From an uncultured Prevotellaceae bacterium (GTDB lineage: Bacteria > Bacteroidota > Bacteroidia > Bacteroidales > Bacteroidaceae): a DNA stretch of 44,599 nucleotides. A program made the translations under genes and the position numbers. Where the stretch lies: assembly GCA_902781315.1 (NCBI GenBank), contig CACZIT010000026.1:1-44599 (forward strand), written 5' to 3'. This document shows, piece after piece, positions 1-8,018 of this stretch (position 1 is its first letter; every line of letters starts with the position of its first letter). Below the pieces are notes generated by a model. That model did not search any database. It saw nothing but the letters and a program-made list of their open reading frames with translations, and was not told the origin of the DNA.

Positions 1-42
1 GACACGGATGATATTAACCAATTGTCAATGATTCATATCCGA

Positions 43-2322
43 TTACCTTACTACAAATTTCTTGCCATTCTGGATGTAGATGCCTTTGGGGAGCCTACCT
101 CCGGGGAGCCAACCCCCAGCCCCTCCCTGAAGCCTACCCCCGACCCCTCCCTGAAGGGAGGGGAGGTTGGAAGACATTACTTTACGGCCGCTGAGGTCAT
201 AGACAGCACTCCCCTCGCCCTTCGGAGAGGGGTCGGAGGTGAGGCTAAGGATGCCACTCGTGAAGCCGCCCTGCTCCCAGGCTTCGGCATCGCTGCGGAG
301 GTCGGTACCGAGATAGTAGCCGAGGTTGGTGGGCTGGTTGTAGCCGATGTTCTCGTTGAGGGCGCTGAGCCAGTAGGTGTGGTCGGCCATGAGCCACGGG
401 AACTTGTGCGTGGTGGGATACCAGGTGGAGAATATCTTCAGGTCCTGCACCCGCGACTGGTCGGGCAGGATGACCTCTTCGCGCCAGTCGCCCACGAGGT
501 CGCCATACCACGAGGGATTCGACTTGGTGCCGTTGATGAACGTCTCGTTGTAGCGATACATCGTGAACGTGCGGCCGTTGGCAGGCGAATGGATGATGTT
601 GTCCTCGATGAGCTGGCGGGAGAGCGAGCCGTCGAACCAGATGGCCATGCCGCAGCCGCCCTTCTGGCCCTTTGTGTTGATGGAGGTCTCGGTGCCGTCC
701 TGCTGGATGTAGTTGCCCTGATAGTAGAAGAACTCGCAGCCGGGATACTGCGGCAGGAAGTCGCCCACGAGGCAGCGCCCCATGTCGTTGTCGCTGGAGG
801 CGTCCTTCTTCCAGATGACCTTGCCGTCGCGGGCATCGTGGAGGGCCACCATGGTCTTGCCCGACTCCAGGCAATGGAACATCTGCAGGCCCTCGCGCTC
901 AGGCAGGAACTTGCCTACGTGGTTGGCATCGCCATGACCCAGCTGAGTGTTCCAGAGTCCGATGCCGTCGTCGTCGACAGCCATAGAGCCATACATCACC
1001 TCGTCGAGGCCGTCGCCGTCGAGGTCGGCCACGTTCAGCGAGTGGTTGCCCTGTGCGGCATAGGTGCTATGGCGCTTGCCATCCTTGCCGCGGCCACCGT
1101 CGGTGGTGTCGAAGCGCCAACGGCGAGTGAGCTGTCCGTCGCGCCAGTCCCACGCCTCGATGACGGAACGGGCATAGACGCCGCGGCCAAAGACCACGGA
1201 GGGCAGGCCCGTCTCGTCGAAGCAGCCCACGCCGACGCGGAATGAGCTGGCACGCTTCCAGTAGTTGTCGCCCCAGGAAGATGATGTAGCGCGGTCGATG
1301 AAGTTGTCGCGAGCAAGCTCGCGGCCTGTCTTGCCATCGATGATGGAGATGAACTCCGGACCAGCGGAGTTGTAGTGGTCTACCCAACCGGGACTCGAAG
1401 AGTTGAGGTAGCCCCACGTGCGGTAGTCAATCTTTCCATCGCCATTGGTATCAGGGATTTCCTCGCCGTCGCCAAAGACGGTTCCCTCGCAGGTGCGGAT
1501 GGCCATCTCAGCACAGCCGTCGCCATCGAAGTCGGCAATGGCAAAGGCGGAGGAATTGCCGAGGATGATGCCCGGGCCACCCTTGATGCGCCAGAGGAAC
1601 GTGCCGTCGAGCTTATAGGCATCCCAGATAACGGCATAGAGGCAGTCCTGCTGGGAGTAGCTGGCGCCCGAGCCGTCGCTGACGATGTTGCCCGAGGCGT
1701 CCTTCACGCTCTGCAGGCGCTTCACGACGATTTCGAACTCGCCGTCGCCATCAAGGTCGCCAATGCTCACGTCGTTGGCGGTGTATACGATTTTCTTCGT
1801 GTCGGCATAGACGTCCTTGGTGTCGCGCAGCGGAATGCTGATGTAAGGCTGGGCGGCAGAAACCTGCGCCCGTGTGAGCGTGAACGTAGATAGCGTCTCG
1901 TCGCTGCCGGCATAGGTGAGGCGATAGGTGTTGTCGGCCGTCTTGCTGGCTGTGGCGTCCTGGAAGCAGGTGGCTTTCTTCACGCCTGAGGCAATGCGCT
2001 TCTCCTGCCCTGTACCGATGGTGCGGTAGAGGTCGAAGGCCGTCTCGGCATCGTCGCCCGGCAGCATGCGCCACGTGACGAGTACCTTACCCGTGTGCTG
2101 CTGGTAGTCGCCCAGCGAGGCGTCTTTCTTACCATTGATGGAAGCCCAAAGTGCGCGGTCGGTGGGACGGGCGGTCTGAGCACAAAGTGACAAAGGACCA
2201 AGGTAACAGAGTAACAAAGTAACAAAGTACCAAGGTAACAAGGTTACAAAGGAGCACGAGATTGCTCGCTTTCGGAGCAAAGATGAGAAAGGACGAAGAC
2301 TAAGGCTTATCATAATTATCAA
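43..2322 (-). CDS. Secreted rhamnogalacturonan lyase, polysaccharide lyase family 11
   Basis: Predicted to cleave the rhamnose-galacturonate backbone of RG-I pectin by beta-elimination outside the cytoplasm. The mature part begins near residue 50 with an N-terminal beta domain, followed by the PL11 propeller with repeated DxDGDG calcium-type motifs (GDLDGDGEFEI near 190, ADFDGDGCAEM near 265, ADLDGDGLDEVMYG near 435) and the blocks GGGRGKDGKRHS-like and GDLVGDWREEVILP, as in YesW-type lyases. The N terminus is a long hydrophobic signal peptide ending LSLCAQ, encoded by octamer repeats. The C terminus has a Prevotella-type tail (VYDLSGRKV ... KGIYIQNGKKFVVR) that is split by inserted palindromic repeats. 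It lies 17 nt downstream of the SGNH esterase, probably in the same transcript. The family call is strong; the exact start is uncertain because all start options lie in repetitive sequence. Confidence 0.9.
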   Translation of the reverse strand: MIIMISLSLRPFSSLLRKRAISCSFVTLLPWYFVTLLLCYLGPLSLCAQTARPTDRALWASINGKKDASLGDYQQHTGKVLVTWRMLPGDDAETAFDLYRTIGTGQEKRIASGVKKATCFQDATASKTADNTYRLTYAGSDETLSTFTLTRAQVSAAQPYISIPLRDTKDVYADTKKIVYTANDVSIGDLDGDGEFEIVVKRLQSVKDASGNIVSDGSGASYSQQDCLYAVIWDAYKLDGTFLWRIKGGPGIILGNSSAFAIADFDGDGCAEMAIRTCEGTVFGDGEEIPDTNGDGKIDYRTWGYLNSSSPGWVDHYNSAGPEFISIIDGKTGRELARDNFIDRATSSSWGDNYWKRASSFRVGVGCFDETGLPSVVFGRGVYARSVIEAWDWRDGQLTRRWRFDTTDGGRGKDGKRHSTYAAQGNHSLNVADLDGDGLDEVMYGSMAVDDDGIGLWNTQLGHGDANHVGKFLPEREGLQMFHCLESGKTMVALHDARDGKVIWKKDASSDNDMGRCLVGDFLPQYPGCEFFYYQGNYIQQDGTETSINTKGQKGGCGMAIWFDGSLSRQLIEDNIIHSPANGRTFTMYRYNETFINGTKSNPSWYGDLVGDWREEVILPDQSRVQDLKIFSTWYPTTHKFPWLMADHTYWLSALNENIGYNQPTNLGYYLGTDLRSDAEAWEQGGFTSGILSLTSDPSPKGEGSAVYDLSGRKVMSSNLPSLQGGVGGRLQGGAGGWLPGGRLPKGIYIQNGKKFVVR
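91..246. repeat. Palindromic GC-rich repeats inserted in frame in the PL11 tail
   Basis: Two element types lie inside the lyase gene. At 208-246 is a 39-bp palindrome-like element (CTCCCCTCGCCC, then GGAGAGGGG). It matches the element at 31066-31104 at all but about four positions. At 91-172 is a cluster of CCCTCCCTGAAG/GGGAGGGG units encoding Gly-rich peptides (LQGGVGG, LQGGAGG). Both interrupt the C-terminal tail between YDLSGRKV and KGIYIQNGKK without breaking the reading frame. Confidence 0.8.
2182..2253. repeat. Octanucleotide repeat (9 units) encoding the PL11 signal peptide core
   Basis: Nine consecutive variants of the 8-mer ACAAAGTA (plus strand; variants ACAAAGTG, CCAAGGTA, ACAGAGTA, ACAAGGTT). 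On the minus strand three units read GTTACTTTG..., giving the hydrophobic octapeptide VTLLLCYF and close variants. Since 8 is not a multiple of 3, gain or loss of one unit would shift the frame of the mature enzyme. Every frame of the tract encodes a cyclic permutation of the same hydrophobic peptide. Confidence 0.85.
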
Positions 2323-2339
2323 TTATTAATTACCAATTA

Positions 2340-3017
2340 TTAATTATTCAAGAATTCTTCTATCTGCTGAGCTATCTGCTGCATGCCTTTAACGGAGGGA
2401 TGACCCGACATCTTGTCGATGTCGTGCAGGCGGATGCAGGGCACGCCGTAGTGCTGGCAGATGGTGGTGACGGAGGAGTTGACCTCTTCGCGAAGGCCGT
2501 CGTTGAGGATGAAATAGATGCGGGTGTTGATGTAGCGCTTCGTCATGTACTCCAGCATGCGCGCCATGGCGGGACGGAACTGGAAGAAGTCGGCATGAGC
2601 GAAGTCGTCGTAGCGATAGTCGCCCATGGGAGCGCCCGTCCAGCTGTCGTTGGTTCCGGCGAAGACGAAGATGATGTCAGGACAGCCGAGGTTGGTCATG
2701 CGGGTGAGGAAGGAGCGCAGCGAGTAGTCGGCGCCGTCGTAGCCGCTATAGCTCACGGTGGAGCCGGAGTAGGAGTTGTTCATGCAGAGGTGCCAGCCCT
2801 GCTTGGTGATGAGTTGGTGCCACCAGGTCTGCGTGACGTCGGTGACGTCGGTGCGCTGGGGCTTGTTGCCGTTCTGGTAGTACCAGGGTTCGTTGCTGGC
2901 GGGCGTGATGTAGCCCTCGAAGGTGGAATAAGAGTCGCCGAAAATGGTGACCGACTGGGCACAAAGTGACAGAGTACCAAAGTAACAGAGTAACAATGTA
3001 ACAAAATAACGCTTCAT
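2340..3017 (-). CDS. Secreted SGNH/GDSL-family hydrolase (probable carbohydrate esterase)
   Basis: A 225-residue SGNH hydrolase, probably removing acyl groups from pectic glycans. Block I is IFGDSYSTFEG near residue 25, with the nucleophile Ser in GDSYS. A Gly/Asn pair lies near MNNSYSGSTVS, block III is FAGTNDSW, and the catalytic His is in SGHPSVKGM near the C terminus, preceded by an Asp. The N terminus is a signal peptide (VTLLLCYFGTLSLCAQ) encoded by octamer repeats and nearly identical to that of the next gene. It sits between the MG2 protein (13 nt upstream) and the PL11 lyase (17 nt downstream), which supports co-transcription and a shared pectin role. The substrate is inferred from context only. 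Confidence 0.88.
   Translation of the reverse strand: MKRYFVTLLLCYFGTLSLCAQSVTIFGDSYSTFEGYITPASNEPWYYQNGNKPQRTDVTDVTQTWWHQLITKQGWHLCMNNSYSGSTVSYSGYDGADYSLRSFLTRMTNLGCPDIIFVFAGTNDSWTGAPMGDYRYDDFAHADFFQFRPAMARMLEYMTKRYINTRIYFILNDGLREEVNSSVTTICQHYGVPCIRLHDIDKMSGHPSVKGMQQIAQQIEEFLNN
2961..3008. repeat. Octanucleotide repeat (6 units) encoding the SGNH signal peptide core
   Basis: Six 8-mer units (ACAAAGTG, ACAGAGTA, CCAAAGTA, ACAGAGTA, ACAATGTA, ACAAAATA) related to the nine-unit tract at 2182-2253. On the minus strand they encode the VTLLLCYFGTLSLCAQ leader. The alternative frame yields a similar hydrophobic leader joined to an unrelated sequence, so unit loss would uncouple the leader from the enzyme. 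Confidence 0.8.
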
Positions 3018-3030
3018 ACTTAAATATTTA

Positions 3031-6030
3031 TTAATGATCCATTAAAATAATTTTCCCATCAGGCGTGATGCCCGCCACGCTGACTCGGATGCGCGTCTCG
3101 TGGCTGTTGTTGTAGACGGTGGCGCGGAAGTGGCCATCGGCATCGAGGCGGGCATTGGGATTCCAGTAGAGCGTGCGCCGATAGTCAGTGGGCTCGGGCG
3201 GCAAGGCCCGGCTGTAGTCAGGATTATAGAAATCGGCAGGCTCAGCAAAGCCCGGCAGCAGATAGCGGCGGTCGCGATAGGTGTGCTGCTTGGCGTTGTC
3301 GGGACGGGTTTCGTAGACAAGCGTGATGTCGTCGCGATTGAGGCTGACGGTGTAGAGCGAGTCGGGATTGCGCGGCTCGTAGTCGGTGAAGAAGCGGAAG
3401 TTCTGCAGGCGGCTGAGGTGGAGGTCGTTGAAGATGGCTCCCTCGGCGCGGTTTTTGATGGTCTGGTCCACCGACTGGTAGTTCTGGAAGAACGTGTACT
3501 GGCGGTCGAGGTCGTTGCCTTCGGCGAGTTTCGCGCGTACATTATATGTCTTATAGCGCCCCATGTTTCCATAGACCGTAAAGCAGGCTGTCATGGGGAA
3601 GGCACCCATGTTGACCAATCCCCACGAGAGGCCGCGGTCGGTGGCGAGGTTGTAGAGGTCGTAGGCATCCATGACGAAGGCGGGTTTCTTGTAGTCGATG
3701 GCGCGACGTCCGCGGCGGCGGGCACTCACGTTCACCTGCGAGAGCGTGTGGTCGCCATCCAGCTGAGAGCCTTCCAAATCGACATCTTCCTCGACGCCTG
3801 CCGTGGGCTTATAGTCGGGCAAGTGTTTCTCGTACCAGCTGTACTCGCGGGCGAAGACAGGATAGAACAGGTCGCGCTTCACGTAGAAATCGGCATAGGC
3901 ATCCTCGTCGAGCCGGCCCTTGTCGTCGAGCGACTGCATGTTCTTCTTCACTGAGTCACGACGCTCGTAGGCTTTCAGGAAGAGCACGGCCGTACCATAG
4001 TAAGGGGGCAGTTCAAACACGTAGTGACCACCGTTGCGCGTCAGCTGTATGGCACCTGCTGTCTGGCCTTCGGCCGTGATCTCGGCCTCGACGAGCACCT
4101 CATGTTTCAGTCCGCCGTGGTTGACGCCCAGCACCGACGAGCCCAGCGACTGGAAGTCGGGTTCCTCGACGACAGACTCAGCCTTGGCGGCAGCATCTTC
4201 GGTCAGCGCGCTGCCCTGAGTCTCGGTGAACGTGCCGCCGGTCTCAAGACCTGAATTGCGGTCGTTGATGCTCTGCTGTTCCTCGAAGACGGTCTGGCGG
4301 TTGTTGAGTCCTTCTATCTGGTCGCGCTGCATGGTTTCCACGCCGAGCATCTTGTAGACGGAACCTTCCACCGTGAGACTACGCTCGGGTTCGTAGCGCA
4401 GGGTCTTCACTGGGCGATAGCGACGCCAGCCCTGCACCATCATCAGCAAGTCTAGACGGCGCTGGTGCTCGGCATCGTCGCTCTCGAAATAGTAAGCGGG
4501 ATGGGCCACGAAGCCTTTCAGGTCGGACGTCAGGAGAAGTTCGCTGAGCATGGTGCCGTCGTTGTAGGAGACATCATCGGTATGGGCATCGCGGATGGAG
4601 AGGGAAAAAGCCCCACCCCAGCCCTCCCCAGCAGGGAGGGAGGAAGCCCCACCCCAGCCCTCCCCAGCAGGGAGGGAGGAAGCCCCACCCCAACCCTCCC
4701 CAGCAGGGAGGGTGTTTTGAGGCGCGACACTAGAACTACTCGGCACCTGAACCTCTAAGGGTATTTCCTCATAAGGGGCGAAGTCGGTCTTGCCACCTGT
4801 GCTGACTTCTACGGGCTGCACCATGTCGTGGTTGTTGACGAAGAAGAGACGCGAGGCCAGAATGTTGCGATGCTCGTCGAATACCAAGAGCTCGTTGACA
4901 CCCGTGGGAAGGGGAGAGTTGAGAGTTGAGTGTTTAGAGTTGAGAGCTTCTTTCTCCGCTTCGCTAAGAAAGTGCCCCTGCGGGTCGAGCGGAGAGGTTG
5001 CGGAGTTAATCACATATTTCTGGAAAGAAACTAACTTTCCGCGGCAAAGCACAGCCACGCCGACGGTCTTGCCCTGATAGGCGGGCGAAGCATGGAGGGA
5101 GGCCTGTGGAAGTGAAGACGCGACACTGGAATGACTCGACGTAGCGACGTCGGTAGCAGGTTGCAACTTGAGCGTCACGCCTTCGCGTTCTACCTTCGGC
5201 AGATTGAAGGAGTAGTTCTTTCCTCGCCACTCGAAACGCACCTTCAGCCTGTCGTCTCTTTTCACTTTGTCGGCAGCGATTGAGAACACGCCGCGCCCCA
5301 TGTAGTCCGTGCTGACCACGGAGCCATCGCTCAGCGTTCCGCTCAGATCGACGGCCTTGCCATATTGGTCGACGAGTTCGAAGGCCACGCGTGCCGGCAA
5401 GCCCTCCACCAGCTGTCCGCCTTCGGGATAGAAACGGCAGAACAGTTGCTCCTTGGGTTCGCGACGCACGTCCTGCTTGGGGCGCTGGTACATGTACTTG
5501 CCGTCGTAGTCGCCCTGACGCTCGGGCTTACTGTAGACGGGCAGCACGCGGGAGAACAAGCCGTCCCACTCGCGGAAGAAGTCCTGAGCCATCTGGTTAT
5601 TATAGAAAAGGTGGCGGTCATCGCGCGAATAGTGGCGGTGGCTGACGTTGAAGTTAAGCATCCAGCGGGTGTAGGCGCGCAGCTCGTAGTAGCCGGAATA
5701 GAGTGAGTCTTTCAGCACAAACTGGCCACAGGTATGGCCCTGAGAACTGACGATAATGCGCTGGCGCTCAACGACGAGTCCGTCGGGCGAGAGCAGCTCG
5801 ACATAGAGCAGACGGCTCATGTCGGTGGGCTGCAGGTTGTCGGCTCGCAGCACGTAGGCCTTATACCACAGCGTGTCGCCGATGAAGTAGCACGTGTTGT
5901 CGGTATGCACATACACCTTCTCCTGCACCTGAGTATTAGCGGCCAGCGCCTGCTGAAGGTCGTCGAAGCCGTCGGCCTGAGTGCTAAGCACCATGAGCAA
6001 TGCCGAGAGCAGGAGTATCATTCGTTTCAT
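3031..6030 (-). CDS. Large secreted MG2 / plug-like domain protein
   Basis: About 1000 residues after the signal peptide MKRMILLLSALLMVLSTQA. I chose the Met codon at 6028-6030 because it begins a standard signal peptide; the frame stays open to 6078. Residues about 25-130 (QEKVYVHTDNTCYFIGDTLW, YVELLSPDGLVVERQRI) match the MG2 fold of alpha-2-macroglobulin-like Bacteroidetes surface proteins. A second beta domain follows (FYPEGGQLVEGLPARVAFEL). The region near 770-900 (SQVNVSARRRGRRA) resembles the TonB-receptor plug segment seen in such proteins. No transmembrane barrel is evident. It begins the SGNH-PL11 run and has its own promoter-like boxes. Two separate repeat insertions are translated in frame (4608-4712 and 4912-5003). 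The precise function is unknown. Confidence 0.75.
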   Translation of the reverse strand: MKRMILLLSALLMVLSTQADGFDDLQQALAANTQVQEKVYVHTDNTCYFIGDTLWYKAYVLRADNLQPTDMSRLLYVELLSPDGLVVERQRIIVSSQGHTCGQFVLKDSLYSGYYELRAYTRWMLNFNVSHRHYSRDDRHLFYNNQMAQDFFREWDGLFSRVLPVYSKPERQGDYDGKYMYQRPKQDVRREPKEQLFCRFYPEGGQLVEGLPARVAFELVDQYGKAVDLSGTLSDGSVVSTDYMGRGVFSIAADKVKRDDRLKVRFEWRGKNYSFNLPKVEREGVTLKLQPATDVATSSHSSVASSLPQASLHASPAYQGKTVGVAVLCRGKLVSFQKYVINSATSPLDPQGHFLSEAEKEALNSKHSTLNSPLPTGVNELLVFDEHRNILASRLFFVNNHDMVQPVEVSTGGKTDFAPYEEIPLEVQVPSSSSVAPQNTLPAGEGWGGASSLPAGEGWGGASSLPAGEGWGGAFSLSIRDAHTDDVSYNDGTMLSELLLTSDLKGFVAHPAYYFESDDAEHQRRLDLLMMVQGWRRYRPVKTLRYEPERSLTVEGSVYKMLGVETMQRDQIEGLNNRQTVFEEQQSINDRNSGLETGGTFTETQGSALTEDAAAKAESVVEEPDFQSLGSSVLGVNHGGLKHEVLVEAEITAEGQTAGAIQLTRNGGHYVFELPPYYGTAVLFLKAYERRDSVKKNMQSLDDKGRLDEDAYADFYVKRDLFYPVFAREYSWYEKHLPDYKPTAGVEEDVDLEGSQLDGDHTLSQVNVSARRRGRRAIDYKKPAFVMDAYDLYNLATDRGLSWGLVNMGAFPMTACFTVYGNMGRYKTYNVRAKLAEGNDLDRQYTFFQNYQSVDQTIKNRAEGAIFNDLHLSRLQNFRFFTDYEPRNPDSLYTVSLNRDDITLVYETRPDNAKQHTYRDRRYLLPGFAEPADFYNPDYSRALPPEPTDYRRTLYWNPNARLDADGHFRATVYNNSHETRIRVSVAGITPDGKIILMDH
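4608..4712. repeat. Three tandem 36-bp palindromic units inside the MG2-protein gene
   Basis: Units start at 4608, 4644 and 4680. Each has AAGCCCCACCCC then CCCTCCCC and GGGAGGG, and the CCCTCCC/GGGAGGG parts can pair. On the minus strand each unit is 12 codons, SSLPAGEGWGGA or a close variant, so the gene stays open. Copy two is almost identical to copy one, which implies recent expansion. Confidence 0.88.
4912..5003. repeat. Second translated repeat insertion in the MG2-protein gene, related to the 27.8-kb element
   Basis: Part one is GAGAGTTGAGAGTTGAG-type repeat, encoding NSKHSTLNSP. Part two (CCGCTTCGCTAAGAAAG, CCCCTGCGGG, CGAGCGGA) resembles the arm of the inverted-repeat element at 27841-28226, which has the same order CCGCTTCGCT, GAAAGCG, CCCTGCGGG, CGAGCGGA. 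It encodes SATSPLDPQGHFLSEAEKEA in frame. Homology is judged by eye. Confidence 0.6.
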
Positions 6031-6095
6031 AAGCATGCAGTTTAGTCGTTGTTCTAATAAGGGTCTCAAGATGGTCAAAAAGACTGTTTACGTTG

Positions 6096-6127
6096 CAAAA
6101 GTACTAAATTATTTTTTGATGAGCAAG
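6096..6127 (-). promoter_or_regulatory. Bacteroidetes-type promoter for the MG2-SGNH-PL11 run
   Basis: On the minus strand a TACTTTTG -7 box (6096-6103) lies 20 nt from CTTG (6124-6127), a weak match to the -33 TTTG. The -7 box is about 65 nt upstream of the chosen start. Confidence 0.45.
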
Positions 6128-6160
6128 AAAACGGGCTTTTTATGAAGTTTTTGTGAACAA

Positions 6161-6199
6161 GAAAAACGGGCTACCCTGGATGATTACCAGAGTAGCCCG
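6161..6199 (-). terminator. Rho-independent terminator after the BACON lipoprotein gene
   Basis: CGGGCTAC-c-CTGG / CCAG-a-GTAGCCCG forms a 12-bp stem. On the minus strand it is followed by TTTTTC. It lies 38 nt after the stop at 6238 and separates the TonB/BACON pair from the MG2-PL11 run. Confidence 0.85.
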
Positions 6200-6237
6200 C
6201 GGTTATTGTAGCGGAATGGCTACGGGGATTGTAGCTT

Positions 6238-7959
6238 TTATTCCGTCTTGCCGTTCACGGAGTAGAGGTAGGCCTTACCAGAGGATGTCTCGTAGGTAGT
6301 GCCATACTTGGTGAGCTGACCACAGATGACGACGTTGTCGCCAACCTTGATCTGGTCGTCGCCCTCCTGCCACTTGCGGTTGCCGAGCCAGAGCACGCGG
6401 TAAGCCTCGAAGTCGAGGGCCGGGTCGTTGTGGCGCACGCCGTCGTCAGAAATCCAGAACGTACCGTTGCCATACTGAGCGCCGAACTGTCCGTTGTTGG
6501 CAATCTCAGAGACGATGCCCTTCACGAAGACTTTGTTCGAGCCACCGTTGTCGATGAAGTTAATGGCACCGGCGGTATTGAACGGATAGTCAGCCGAGCC
6601 AACGCCGTTGGCATCGGTGGTGACAGAGTTGATGCTGTAGATGTAGGCGTTGTTGCCTGCAGTCTCGGCGATGCCGTTGTAGAGCGTGAGCTTACCACAA
6701 ATGATGACCTCGTCGCCGACAGAGATGTTGGCGTGACCCTCGGTCCACTTCTCGTTGCCGAAGAAGAGCACGCGATAAGCCTCGAAGTCGTGAGCCTTGT
6801 CGGGATTCTTGTCGTCAGTACCCAGGAACTCGCCGTCGTCGCTGAGCCAGAAGGTAGCATTGCCATAAGAGCCGAAGAGACCTTTGTTGGCGATGCGCGA
6901 CACCTTACCCTTCACGTAGAAGTCGTTGGCGCTGTTGCCGTCGAGGGTCTTGCAGTAAGCAATGGCCTGCTCGATGGAGAACGGGTTGGTGAGTGTGCCG
7001 GAGAGACCCATCTGGCTGACGTTGCACGTCACGGTAGAACGGGTCTTGCCGTTGCTGCTGGTGAACTCAACAGTAGCAGAACGAGCTTCCTCGCCCGTGT
7101 TGGGAGCCACGTGGAAGGTGACGTTGGTGGTGCTGTCGGTCTTCACCATCGAAGTGAAGCCCAGCCAGTCCTTAGCCTCAGCGGGGATAGAGACGTAGCA
7201 GCCCTCACCGCTCACGGAGAGGCGTACCATGAAGTCGCCGCCGTTGGCATCGAAGGCCTCCTGCGTCTGCTCCTCAATCTTGATGAGCGACTTCTTGATG
7301 TCGATGACCGTCACGTTGACGAGCTCGACGGTGCCGTTGTAAGTGGTCTTCGGACCCTCAACGGTGACCACGTCGCCCACGTCGATGCCAAGCGAGAGGA
7401 AGTTCTTCTCGTTGCCCTTGGCGTCGAGGGTACCATAGATGTAGACTTCGCCCGTCTCGTCCTGCAGATACCAGTTACCATAAACGGTGTTGGCGATGGA
7501 CTTAACGGTACCCGTCACGCGATAGGTCTTGGAGTCAGGACCGGCGATGATCTCGGCGCAAGTAGCGCTGGAGACGGTGGCAAGGCCCTGGATGACATTG
7601 ATGCGCTGCGTCTTGCCGGCGCAGTTGAGAAGAATCTCGCACTCACGGCCGTCGAGCGTAGCATCGGCCGAGAAGGTGAGCTGAGTCTGACCAGCACCAC
7701 CCGAGACGGTATTGACAGTCAGCCATGCCGGTGTGACGGCCTGGATGGTGTCCTTGCCGGAAATCCACTGCTGGCTCTCCAGTTGCCACTCGCTACCTGC
7801 CGTCACCGTGATGGTTGTTTGTCCACCATCCTGAGGGATAGCCACATAAGAAGAGGAGAGGCGTACCTCGTCGAGATAGGTGGGATCGTTATCATCTGAG
7901 CAGGCGGTGAAAAGACCTACAACTGCCAGGAACGAAGGAATTAAATATCTCAGTTTCAT
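6238..7959 (-). CDS. Surface lipoprotein with BACON and OB-fold domains
   Basis: Lipoprotein signal MKLRYLIPSFLAVVGLFTAC with Cys near residue 20, followed by SDDND, a charged stretch compatible with surface export in Bacteroidetes. Residues about 35-125 form a BACON-type Ig domain, with a second near 230-325. Three OB-fold-like modules occur near 135-225, 335-440 and 455-570, each with the pattern VKG.VS.I.N...G..G.A.FW.SDDG, ending in VGD.V.ICG.LT.Y. The last two are clearly repeats of each other. It lies 59 nt downstream of the TonB receptor, so it may be the receptor's surface partner. BACON domains are usually linked to glycan or mucin binding; the ligand here is unknown. Confidence 0.82.
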   Translation of the reverse strand: MKLRYLIPSFLAVVGLFTACSDDNDPTYLDEVRLSSSYVAIPQDGGQTTITVTAGSEWQLESQQWISGKDTIQAVTPAWLTVNTVSGGAGQTQLTFSADATLDGRECEILLNCAGKTQRINVIQGLATVSSATCAEIIAGPDSKTYRVTGTVKSIANTVYGNWYLQDETGEVYIYGTLDAKGNEKNFLSLGIDVGDVVTVEGPKTTYNGTVELVNVTVIDIKKSLIKIEEQTQEAFDANGGDFMVRLSVSGEGCYVSIPAEAKDWLGFTSMVKTDSTTNVTFHVAPNTGEEARSATVEFTSSNGKTRSTVTCNVSQMGLSGTLTNPFSIEQAIAYCKTLDGNSANDFYVKGKVSRIANKGLFGSYGNATFWLSDDGEFLGTDDKNPDKAHDFEAYRVLFFGNEKWTEGHANISVGDEVIICGKLTLYNGIAETAGNNAYIYSINSVTTDANGVGSADYPFNTAGAINFIDNGGSNKVFVKGIVSEIANNGQFGAQYGNGTFWISDDGVRHNDPALDFEAYRVLWLGNRKWQEGDDQIKVGDNVVICGQLTKYGTTYETSSGKAYLYSVNGKTE

Positions 7960-8018
7960 ATTGATTTACTATTTACGGATTTTATGATTTACGATATTCG
8001 GTGAGACTTCAGCAAGGA

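Noticed and set aside
22-1245. Long plus-strand open frame opposite the PL11 gene
   Set aside because: Low-complexity Val/Ala/Glu-rich antisense reading of a high-GC gene; the minus strand has clear PL11 motifs.
6430-7899. 489-codon plus-strand frame opposite the BACON lipoprotein
   Set aside because: Antisense shadow without signal or domain.
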